This document shows, one piece after another, positions 56,596 through 64,000 of a DNA stretch of 64,000 nucleotides (position 1 is its first letter; each line of letters begins with the position of its first letter). The DNA comes from Hexactinellida sp. DTS-2022 (Eukaryota > Porifera > Hexactinellida), in contig JAPNXP010000009.1 in assembly GCA_028753945.1 (NCBI GenBank), positions 5,828,001-5,892,000 on the forward strand, given 5' to 3'. Below the pieces are notes generated by a model that was not told the DNA's origin, ran no database searches, and worked only from the letters and a program-made list of their open reading frames with translations. The position numbers and the translations under genes were made by a program.

Positions 56596-58578
56596 TTAGT
56601 GTCTTTCTAAGGGTAGTTCCTTTTCTTTAACTTTTGAGTGAGCAGTTCCAAAGGTTACAGGGAAGAGAGGAGGAACGTTCAACTGAGTTTCTACTCCTTC
56701 TAGCAGAGTCTCAAGTTGTGTAGAGTATGATTTGTAGACCTTGGCTTGTTCGATATACGGCAAAAGGTGTTCTGGTATTTCCTTCTGGCAATCTAAGTTG
56801 TATTTGCTATCTTCCTCTTGTATTGTAGAAGCTTGAGTGGCGTACTTAACTTTGATTCCACAGACGAATTGAACCTCTATGTTGGGCGTGGGAGCGTTCT
56901 CCATTATACAGCATTTGCAGACCTCTGTGTTGAGAGTTAGCTTTGGAGTTTTGGTTCTTAGAATGTTAATGAATTCATGCGCGAAAAGGTACTTCTTTCT
57001 TAGCTTGTCGGGGAGATCTTGGTACGTGTGCTTTGAGATTATCTTGAATTCGGGACGAGAGGAAGTTACGTAAAGTTCGTGGTCATTCGTTGGGAGTGTG
57101 ACTATTGAACTTTGTTTTGAGAGGATCTTCTTGAATACTGTCATGTTAAAGCCATCGGGTGAAACGAGGAATATCTCCGACACTTCTCTGGGCGCCTTTT
57201 TATAGAGATACAGGATCGTAGCTAGCTTATCTGTCAGCTCAACATCCACATTCCGCAGGGTGAGTGAGATAGGCTTAAGTCTCGAGGTGTTGATGGGAGT
57301 GAGAAGGATTATCTGTGAGCCGGAGAGCGACGGCAGCGCGGTGGTGTGCAGACTTATCTCAGACTGCGCGTGTAGAGAGGGAGGCAGGGAGGGCAGCTGG
57401 AAAGACTCGGTGCTCTTCGAATGGAACAGTTTTCTCCCTCCAAACCCGGCTCTGCTGCAAGCGCTGCTTAGGTCCGACCTGTGCACTCTGTTGACCTGGA
57501 TGGGACCGCTATCTCGTCGCTGCAGGATCGGGAGGGAGTTCGTGCTGAGGTTCTTGCGGTGCAGCTGAGGGGACGGGGGCAGACGGGTGGGAGGGGTGGG
57601 AGGCTGTTTCGCAGGTCTGGGGTACGAATTCTGTCTGGATTGAGAGCTGTCTGACGGCATAGCGATATACGGGTTGATTAGAGATGTGGGGTCAGGTCTG
57701 TCCTTGTCTTGGCTCAGCTTGAATGTGTCTGTATACTTACTGTTTTGAATGTTGGTTTGTATGAATCTGTGTTCTATGACGTTAGAGAGCACAATCCGCT
57801 CGCTGGGGCTTTTCTTCAGCAGCATTCCCAACAGATCTCGCGCGTCAGCTGACACATCCGTTGGAATTACAAACTTGCAAGCTGCCATCTTCCTGAACGC
57901 GCTCTTGAGTCCTCTGTTCTCAAGCGGACTGTTCCCAGTGAGCAGAATGTACATGATACAGCCCAGCGACCAGATGTCTGAGTAGAACCCTTGTGAGTCG
58001 CTGGAGAATATCTCGGGGGCCATGAAGTCCAGAGTCCCGCATATGGTAGTGTGTCTCTGCAGCTGATCTGACACGTGGGTGGCCAGACCGAAGTCTCCTA
58101 TTTTAATCTGGAAAGCGCGAGTGAGTAGGATGTTGGAGAGCGATAGGTCTCTGTGGAGAATCGAGTGGGAATGCAGGTACACCAGTCCAGTGCAAATCTG
58201 GTAGAGAACACAGGCTGTCTCGCGTTCGTTGAGAACAAGCTTGTTTCGTTTGAGATACGAGAATAGTTCCCCGTTCTTACATAATTCTAGGACTAGATAT
58301 ACGTGCTTGTCACTCTCGAAGTAAGTTAGCAGCTCTACTACTGACGAGTGTTTTAGTTTCGAGTGAATTGAGACCTCTGTCTTGACACGGTCCAGAATAC
58401 CAGCTGACTGCATCGAGTCTTTGTCTATTATCTTTACCGCAACTTCTTCATTGGTTCGAATTGAATGAGCTGAATAAACCGTAGCGAATCCGCCCTTGCC
58501 CAATTGAGAGCCGAGGATAAAATCATCAATACTCTTCCCAAGAGTCGTTACCATGTAGCTATTCCTGCTAAAATACAT
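56596..58578 (-). CDS. PLK4: Polo-like kinase 4 (centriole duplication)
   Basis: A 660-residue PLK4/SAK kinase, the master regulator of centriole duplication. Kinase domain ~18-272: GKGGFATV, K49, HRDLSLSNILL (142-152, the PLK4-specific form of the catalytic loop), DFG at 162-164, T-loop HTTICGTLDFMAPEI. A Ser/Pro-rich linker follows (~300-430; PTPPTRLPPSPQ), then cryptic polo-box (PB1-PB2) type regions in ~430-590 that bind centriolar scaffolds. The C-terminal PB3 seems reduced or absent: the protein is shorter than human PLK4 (970). A single exon, with a 332-bp divergent spacer to the coiled-coil gene. Confidence 0.92.
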   Translation of the reverse strand: MYFSRNSYMVTTLGKSIDDFILGSQLGKGGFATVYSAHSIRTNEEVAVKIIDKDSMQSAGILDRVKTEVSIHSKLKHSSVVELLTYFESDKHVYLVLELCKNGELFSYLKRNKLVLNERETACVLYQICTGLVYLHSHSILHRDLSLSNILLTRAFQIKIGDFGLATHVSDQLQRHTTICGTLDFMAPEIFSSDSQGFYSDIWSLGCIMYILLTGNSPLENRGLKSAFRKMAACKFVIPTDVSADARDLLGMLLKKSPSERIVLSNVIEHRFIQTNIQNSKYTDTFKLSQDKDRPDPTSLINPYIAMPSDSSQSRQNSYPRPAKQPPTPPTRLPPSPQLHRKNLSTNSLPILQRRDSGPIQVNRVHRSDLSSACSRAGFGGRKLFHSKSTESFQLPSLPPSLHAQSEISLHTTALPSLSGSQIILLTPINTSRLKPISLTLRNVDVELTDKLATILYLYKKAPREVSEIFLVSPDGFNMTVFKKILSKQSSIVTLPTNDHELYVTSSRPEFKIISKHTYQDLPDKLRKKYLFAHEFINILRTKTPKLTLNTEVCKCCIMENAPTPNIEVQFVCGIKVKYATQASTIQEEDSKYNLDCQKEIPEHLLPYIEQAKVYKSYSTQLETLLEGVETQLNVPPLFPVTFGTAHSKVKEKELPLERH

Positions 58579-58910
58579 TATTCAGAATAGACAATTTGTC
58601 TTTACAACGTATTTATCTAATTATCATCACCTCTTTATCTCTCATTGATAATCAATGAATTGAAATATGATCTGTTTATTATTATGTCTCAAGTATTTGA
58701 TAAGTGTCTCGGTGTAACCGAATATTGTGTCGCGGATAATTCTATACAATTAATAATTTCCCAATTATATCTAGACATTCAGTCTGTAAAAGATACCACT
58801 GAATTACTGAATGGGATTCGGATTTAGTTGATTTTGGTTGTAATTTAATCAATGGTATTCTTTCCAATTATTTTCTCAAACCGATATTCTTTATTCTATC
58901 GATAGTACAA
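58579..58910. other. Divergent intergenic region
   Basis: A 332-bp AT-rich spacer between the divergent PLK4 and coiled-coil genes, likely with shared promoter functions. It contains the small ORF listed below. Confidence 0.5.
58684..58827 (+). CDS. Candidate small ORF (47 residues)
   Basis: An ATG ORF of 47 residues (starts MSQVFDKCLGVTEYC, ends TTELLNGIRI) with a helical, amphipathic pattern. The codon mix is more protein-like than other short ORFs nearby. No family recognised. It may be chance or an upstream ORF of the coiled-coil gene. Confidence 0.25.
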   Translation: MSQVFDKCLGVTEYCVADNSIQLIISQLYLDIQSVKDTTELLNGIRI

Positions 58911-60525
58911 ATGTTTCCCAGTATTCCTCTCACCTACCGAGAGAGAGAGAAGCAGATCACTAAGTTGGACACTCTGTACATAGATCGGAAGAAGGTCTTA
59001 CACGCCGCTCCTTCCCTCAGCTCTACCCCCCACTCCAGAGACGTACAGACGCGCCTCACAACGGAGTTACGTAGCACAGCTGAAGGTAATACACTCACTT
59101 TACATCATACAGTAGAGTCTCGTAATACGCACACGGATAAGGCGAAAATCGGTTAAGGAGTACAAGGTTTAATTCCCCTAGCCTATACAAATGCATAAAC
59201 GCATGCAAATGACTCCGGTAAATACGAATTGGGATCATATTTACAAATTTCGAGGGTTCCAATCACGTATTGACGAGAGTTTACTGTATTTACATATTCT
59301 TTGTCAATGTGGATATAAATTCTATAATTATAGACAACCTTGTTGGACAGGTGAACATTTGTCGAAAGTACTTCTCTGAAATAATAAAGCACGCTGCAAC
59401 ACACCAACACACGCTAGAGAGAATAAAGTCTAGATATGAAGAGGTGTTGTTCTCAGAGGAGGAACAGCTGACTAACGAGACGCCGCGACCCTCCCCTCTC
59501 TCCCACGCCGTGACTGCCACCAGAGACCAGCTGGAGAAATCACATTTGAGACTAAGCAAGAAAGAAACAGAACTATACAAACTCTATCATGATAATAAAG
59601 AGCTGCAACAACAGCTTACTAATCAGATACGCTTTATAGATGACCTGGAAAAGCAGGTACGTTAAAGTTAATTTAATTAACCAGATAACAGCTATATAAT
59701 ACTGTTGAAACCGGTTTTTTCTAACTAATCGTTTTTTCTAAGTAACTAATTATTCTAAATGTGTAAGAAATTCCTGTTTTTTTTATTTCCAATCGGTTTA
59801 TCATCGGATTTTTCTTACTTTATTTCCATGCAAAGAATTGGTTGGAAAAGCCGGTTGCCACTGTGTATATATATTTAGAGCCGCGTGGAATCAAGAGAAG
59901 AGCTGCCAACAACTCTCCAGTCGCACCCCCTCTCACCTCCCGTGAGCCTAACAAACCTGCCACAGAAGGAGCAGGTAGAGATGCTGCACGTTATATACCA
60001 CGAGCAAGAGGAGACTCTATCGGACATTAGGGACGAGCTTAAGAGGAAGTACGTGCCTGCCAGTGAATGCAAGCATGTGGAGATGTGTATCAGCGATGTA
60101 GAGGTAGTTATTCGCTGTTTTATGCATTTCAATATACATTCAGTAGAACCTCGTTAGTCGAACACGGTTAATACAAAATTCCGGTTAATACGAACACTAT
60201 TTCAGTCCCCTTCAAAGTCTTCTCAATATAAATGACACCGGTTAATACGAATTCCGGATAAGGCGAACGAATTTTCACGGTACCCGGGTATTCGTTTAAC
60301 AAGGTTCTATATTAATCAAACTAATTGTAGGTCGTTACCCAAAAGGAGAATCGTTTAAGAGAATCACTGAAAGAGCGCCTATCTGAATCAGTTCAGCAGA
60401 TATCTTCTCTCCTAATAGAATTAGCGCTATCGCCTGAGGACTCAGATATTATTATTCAATCTATTCTGAATGACTCGATTCAGTCATTGCATCCCGATCT
60501 CCTTAACATACAGCAACACGATTAA
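58911..60525 (+). CDS. Coiled-coil protein, four exons
   Basis: Exons 58911-59085, 59334-59656, 59879-60103 and 60331-60525 join (phases 1,0,0) into 918 bp = 305 residues. The protein is almost entirely helical: a charged N-terminus (YREREKQITKLDTLYIDRKK), coiled coils (KKETELYKLYHDNKELQQQL; MLHVIYHEQEETLSDIRDEL) and a short C-terminal region (LHPDLLNIQQHD). I do not recognise the family; a centrosomal or ciliary scaffold would fit the composition but that is only a guess. Introns 1 and 3 carry family C MITEs. Confidence 0.7.
59110..59286. mobile_element. pogo-like MITE, family C, coiled-coil gene intron 1
   Basis: 177 bp; ends CAGTAGAGTCTCGTAATACG and ATTGACGAGAGTTTACTG; TA at both borders. 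The interior is shared with the MED23 intron 14 copy ('aggtttaattcccctagc'). Confidence 0.82.
60141..60311. mobile_element. pogo-like MITE, family C, coiled-coil gene intron 3
   Basis: ~171 bp; left end CAGTAGAACCTCGTTAGTCG; right end worn (TTAACAAGGTTCTATA). Interior 'ccggttaatacgaa' words as in the WDR1 intron 2 copy. Confidence 0.75.
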
Positions 60526-60644
60526 TATACTGTATATGTATGTACATCACATGACCACTTATGGAAATATATCATTACATGCTGTCACTGAGGCAATAAT
60601 TATACCATATAAGAATATATAGTAGTATATTGTCTAAATTAGCA

Positions 60645-60737
60645 CAGCGATTCCCAACCTTTTTCAACAGTGGACCCCCCTCCCATTGACCGTAATACAA
60701 AATTTATATCTTGTGGAGCCCAGGTTGGGAACCACTG
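60645..60737. mobile_element. Short hAT-like MITE
   Basis: 93 bp; ends CAGCGATTCCCAACCTTTTT and CAGGTTGGGAACCACTG, the CAGNGGTTCCCAACC type common in hAT elements. No exact 8-bp target duplication is visible. It lies just upstream of MDH1B. Confidence 0.75.
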
Positions 60738-60777
60738 GTCTAACATGCTACCTTGTATTGCAGCAATTAGATAATTG

Positions 60778-62169
60778 ATGACTCACTTGCTTCTGTTCGG
60801 CCGAGTCTCGTGTGCAGACACAGCGCGGGCAGAGAGGGTGCTGGACACCCTGGCTAGCAGGCTGCCTGCCTTCTACGCTCATAAGGAGTTGTGTGAAGAC
60901 GGAGAGTGGGAGAGTAGCGTATCCAAATATTTAGAATCTAAATCCATTGATAGTAAGATTGAGTTATCGAGTCCTCTTATTTTCCGAGAGCTTATTGAGA
61001 GAGGTGGAAAGAGCGTGCTTGTAGGTGGACTCAATGAGTTACTTCAATACGCAAGCCATTACTATAAAATCGACTTAGACCCAGGGTTCGATTATGAAGA
61101 GATCAGCTGTGACACACGGAAACAGGAAAAGTATAAAAAGGAAGTTCTGACCCAATATTTGAGCTCTATCCCTACAGTCTATGTTATTTGTATAATCACA
61201 GCTCCTGACTCTAGTTACTTCTACAATCTGTTAAGTCTCATAGCGAACGAATCAGTGTTTGGGACTACGCTTCGTTCCATCTACATTCTATCGGCTGAGG
61301 AAGAACGGGAAACACACCATGGATGGGCTATGGAGCTACAGGACACTGCGTCTCCTTATATCTGTGAAGTTAAATGTTCTGATTACAGCAGTGAGATCCT
61401 GGAGAGTGCCGATTTCATATTTTGGCACCCTTGTGAAATCAATCAAAAGTCAATTGAAACAATTCAGTCTGGGATAGTTAGATCGCTCAGTGCTAACACA
61501 AATAACTTCAAATGCCTGATTTCTGGAGAGAATTCTTTTGAGCTGATGGTCTATCTACGTGAGAACCTCAAGTTAGAACGCTTTTCTGACAAATTCATCT
61601 CTACAGGACTGTTTATTGAAATGAAAGCAAAGTCGATTATTGCTCGCAAACTGAAGATAAATTCCAATTACGTTTCAGACGTTGTTGTGCTAGGAGATCC
61701 GTGGGGGACTTTCTTACAGGATTTCTCTGTTGTAATTAGATCTGCTAAAGTACAGACTTTCCAAGGAGGGCTAAGAGGACCTGTCTGGTTTAAACTATTA
61801 GGCAGTGACTTCATTTATGAGAGAGATTGGAACTCTATTACTTTCCAGGATCTCTTAAAGGAGAGCGTTAATAGGGGAAATCAGGATAATGTTATAGCAG
61901 TCTCATTAGCTAAGCAGACCAAACAGTGGATAGGAGAAACAAATGGTAACACAGAATTAACTTCTACTGTTTTGTATCAAGAAAATGAGCCCGATCCTCT
62001 TCAACTGAAGGACTTAGACGTTCCATTCTGTAACCCGGTCGCTTACTCGAGTAGTAGCAATGGTTGGAAGCCATTTGAGCTTGATCTCACCGAAGAAGAA
62101 CTTTCCTTGTTGGGAGAAATAAAGGAGCGATTGAAATCACGAAAATCTGCAATAGTATCTACTCAGTAA
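60778..62169 (+). CDS. MDH1B: MDH1B, malate dehydrogenase-like protein
   Basis: A 463-residue homolog of the poorly studied MDH1B (human 518). It has the MDH1B-specific N-terminal domain before the dehydrogenase-like part: LLFGRVSCADTARAERVLD; then SPLIFRELIERGGKSVLVGG, which matches the human WRELLDRGGKGLLLGG region. The dehydrogenase part (~130-460) has ITAPDSSYFYNLLSLIA, KSIIARKLKINSNYVSDVVV and GPVWF, but classic malate dehydrogenase active-site residues (DLTRxDxN; the catalytic His) are not evident, so it may not be an active MDH. Family members are linked to cilia/sperm by expression. Single exon; ATG at 60778 after a TTG. Confidence 0.88.
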   Translation: MTHLLLFGRVSCADTARAERVLDTLASRLPAFYAHKELCEDGEWESSVSKYLESKSIDSKIELSSPLIFRELIERGGKSVLVGGLNELLQYASHYYKIDLDPGFDYEEISCDTRKQEKYKKEVLTQYLSSIPTVYVICIITAPDSSYFYNLLSLIANESVFGTTLRSIYILSAEEERETHHGWAMELQDTASPYICEVKCSDYSSEILESADFIFWHPCEINQKSIETIQSGIVRSLSANTNNFKCLISGENSFELMVYLRENLKLERFSDKFISTGLFIEMKAKSIIARKLKINSNYVSDVVVLGDPWGTFLQDFSVVIRSAKVQTFQGGLRGPVWFKLLGSDFIYERDWNSITFQDLLKESVNRGNQDNVIAVSLAKQTKQWIGETNGNTELTSTVLYQENEPDPLQLKDLDVPFCNPVAYSSSSNGWKPFELDLTEEELSLLGEIKERLKSRKSAIVSTQ

Positions 62170-62593
62170 CTCACCTAACATTACTATCTCTACCGGTATA
62201 ATCATATTATCATTGTATAACGAATATCCCAATTAAGATGTATTTTAAATATGGTACTGTTTTCTCGATAATCCACCATGTCTTTTATAGACTTATTTAC
62301 TATTTAGCTCTAATTGGGTTCAATGTATACGTTGATAATTGTTACGGAACATGTTAAGATTTGCCGCAGTTAGTGTTGGCATTATAGTTTGGCTTTGGGA
62401 TTGCTGATAATCGGTTACCTTACCATTCTGTTAAAGCATAACATAGCTTAACATGTTACGTTATGTTCAAACTATATTTACACCTTGCAAATTCGTTTTT
62501 TTCTTCATTGTCCTTATACGGCATTTTGGCTCCAGTCTTTTAGCCAAATTACTTATTTTCACTTAAACAGAGCTACTTCCTAGCTAGCATAGA
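62170..62593. other. Intergenic with worn inverted repeat
   Basis: A 424-bp AT-rich spacer. GTTACGGAACATGTTAAG (62340-) and CTTAACATGTTACGTTATG (62448-) form an imperfect inverted repeat, possibly a small MITE relic. No gene. Confidence 0.45.
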
Positions 62594-62806
62594 ATGGCAT
62601 CTTCTAGCATGAACACTAGCATCGGTTCTCACGCACAAGACTCCACCAATACAAGTACAACTCAGAAAGTTATGGTATACATTTGTGCAGAGTGTCATCA
62701 CGAGAACGAACTCAGCTCAAGGGCGCACATACGCTGCGTGGACTGTGGGTCTAGGATTATGTATAAGAAGCGGACTAAGAGATACGTTGTGTTTGATGCT
62801 AGATAA
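62594..62806 (+). CDS. POLR2K: RNA polymerase I/II/III subunit RPABC4 (Rpb12)
   Basis: A 70-residue shared subunit of nuclear RNA polymerases. A zinc ribbon CAEC...CVDC is followed by the near-invariant [18 protein letters not shown]-terminus. Single exon; the N-terminal ~20 residues are variable and Ser/Thr-rich. An acceptor-like ...CTAGCATAG sits one base before the ATG. Confidence 0.97.
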   Translation: MASSSMNTSIGSHAQDSTNTSTTQKVMVYICAECHHENELSSRAHIRCVDCGSRIMYKKRTKRYVVFDAR

Positions 62807-63320
62807 TAGTAATTCATTTTGTTATTCCATACATACGAATACATAGATTTATTTCTAACATACAAATATAGTGACATGATTTATATCCCTGTATTTTACT
62901 ATTCCAAATGAAGCTGAAAATTATTTTGGGTTAATTAATTAATTGCTCACAAGTTCTACTATCTATAATTTCCCTGTTGTTGTTTATCTAGAAATAGTAT
63001 TAATATCAACATAGGCTGAATTTAACCAAATGTGGTATGAAATTGAACAGACATTTTTCAGGCTTCTAAACTGAAATGGACAATGAACACGAGAACCACA
63101 ACATCATATACTACCCTAGATTTTATCTTTGGTCATAACAAGCAAGCATAATATCACCGTCTATATAATCTCATGCAGTAATTGAATCTCCTAAGTATGC
63201 GCATGCCCTGTATTCATACAATGATCTATTATCAATAGAACATATAATATTCCTATTTAAGTACAATAAATTTCTATATTTATAATTTATCTTTTCTAAT
63301 AATTCCCAGTGAGTAGCGCT
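62807..63320. other. Intergenic, AT-rich
   Basis: A 514-bp spacer. A strong acceptor-like TCTTTTCTAATAATTCCCAG ends at 63309, 11 bases before the tetraspanin ATG. No other feature. Confidence 0.5.
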
Positions 63321-64000
63321 ATGAATGCTTGTTCATTTATTTTGAAGTTGTATCTCTTCATTTTCAACATCCTACTATGGGTAATATCGATAGCCCTGCT
63401 AGCAGGTGTTGGTTACTACTTTTACGCAGCAGACCAGTACAAGGGTGTAACCGGCGATAGAAGTATACTTGTCTACACAATCATACCTTTGGTATTGATT
63501 GTTTTGATTGCGTTGATGCTTCTATTCATATCTGTGCTTGGACTAATTTCTGCTTGCTTCGATGTAAAGGCGATAATACTCATTTACGGGTTTCTGCTGG
63601 CTGTCGTCATAGGTTTCCAAATTGGAGGGGGAGTACTAATTGTGTTTTTCAGGGGTATTGTTGTGGATCAAATTTCAGCAGGATTCTACGAGAACTTGCC
63701 TACTTATAACGACGATCCGACGTTTAGAACAGCCGTAGATGCCATTCAGCGTAGGCTGATGTGCTGTGGAGTTAACGAGACAGCTAATTGGTTACAACAA
63801 GGTATTGCGACTCCAGAGTCTTGCTGCATAATCCCATCATGCTTCACAAGTAACTCAGATAATATCTTCCCTGACCCATGCATCACCAAGATATCAGACC
63901 TGATATTCCAATCAGCCACCATCTCCATTACTATCGCTATTCTTCTAGCTGTGGTGCAGTTCTCTGGAGTTGTGGTTGCATTCGTTCTGGTCTGCTGCTG
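63321..64000 (+). CDS. Tetraspanin, cut by the window end
   Basis: An open frame from the ATG at 63321 to the window edge (226 residues, no stop). Four transmembrane helices: ~9-35, 50-80, 85-112 and the start of TM4 at ~200-226. The large extracellular loop has the tetraspanin CCG signature (148-150, RRLMCCGVN) and the second PESCC motif (165-169), plus C174 and C187, giving at least six loop cysteines. Short N-terminal tail with Cys4, a possible palmitoylation site. The C-terminal tail is outside the window. Confidence 0.92.
   Translation, partial: MNACSFILKLYLFIFNILLWVISIALLAGVGYYFYAADQYKGVTGDRSILVYTIIPLVLIVLIALMLLFISVLGLISACFDVKAIILIYGFLLAVVIGFQIGGGVLIVFFRGIVVDQISAGFYENLPTYNDDPTFRTAVDAIQRRLMCCGVNETANWLQQGIATPESCCIIPSCFTSNSDNIFPDPCITKISDLIFQSATISITIAILLAVVQFSGVVVAFVLVCC

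Noticed and set aside
59657..59878. MITE in coiled-coil gene intron 2
   Set aside because: 'aaaccggttttttcta' and 'ggaaaagccggtt' look like opposed ends but are too degenerate to call.
1..64000. tRNA or rRNA genes
   Set aside because: I looked for T-loop (GGTTCRANYCC) and cloverleaf patterns and saw none; the TTCGAA words found belong to MITEs.

Overview
The window is nuclear DNA from an animal. Genes are read with the standard code and interrupted by GT-AG introns. The set includes Mediator (MED23), Integrator (INTS8), IKK-type kinases, a TRAF, PLK4, a securin-like protein, a tetraspanin, a TM2-domain protein and a KIBRA-like WW protein, which together point to Metazoa. AT-rich, short intergenic spaces, many intronless genes, small introns and a high gene density suggest a compact invertebrate genome. 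A sponge or another early-branching animal is possible, but the lineage is a guess from gene content only.

Layout. 0.2-13 kb: AP-1/2 beta-adaptin, two IKK-like kinases flanking TIPRL, and WDR1 (5 exons). 13.6-18.6 kb: a 3-exon coiled-coil/LRR gene whose first intron holds two RNase T2 genes on the opposite strand. 19-32 kb: an SRCR membrane protein, a small Maf-like bZIP, an orphan 7TM protein, a thioredoxin/coiled-coil/PINK1-like pseudokinase fusion, a TRAF, a minimal NOLC1, a monofunctional lysine-ketoglutarate reductase and a divergent beta-tubulin. 32.3-54.5 kb: nine consecutive same-strand genes with mostly 80-300 bp gaps (unknown protein, TM2 protein, securin, INTS8, METTL15, WW protein, PDCD2L, 15-exon MED23, XPB/ERCC3). 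55-64 kb: a small bZIP-like ORF, PLK4, a 4-exon coiled-coil gene, MDH1B, POLR2K and a tetraspanin cut by the window end.

Non-coding structure is the most unusual part. A 1.5-kb array of exactly 100 in-register 15-bp units lies at 40576-42075. Every unit carries a match to the p53-family half-site RRRCWWGYYY. About fourteen pogo/Tigger-like MITEs (ends CAGT..., TA flanks) sit inside introns of MED23, WDR1 and the coiled-coil gene, and very few lie between genes. Two hAT-like MITEs, a nested MITE insertion and a perfect 55-bp-arm hairpin are also present. Many start codons are preceded within about 30 bp by a splice-acceptor-like T-rich...AG, and the same-strand block has very short gaps; this is compatible with operons resolved by spliced-leader trans-splicing.

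Functionally the genes are mostly core housekeeping (transcription, vesicle coats, cytoskeleton, centriole and cell cycle), plus a set of NF-kB/innate-type signalling genes (two IKKs, TRAF). Exon structures of the multi-exon genes were worked out by hand; each joins into one open frame whose length is a multiple of three. All family names rest on remembered motifs and alignment by eye, not on searches.
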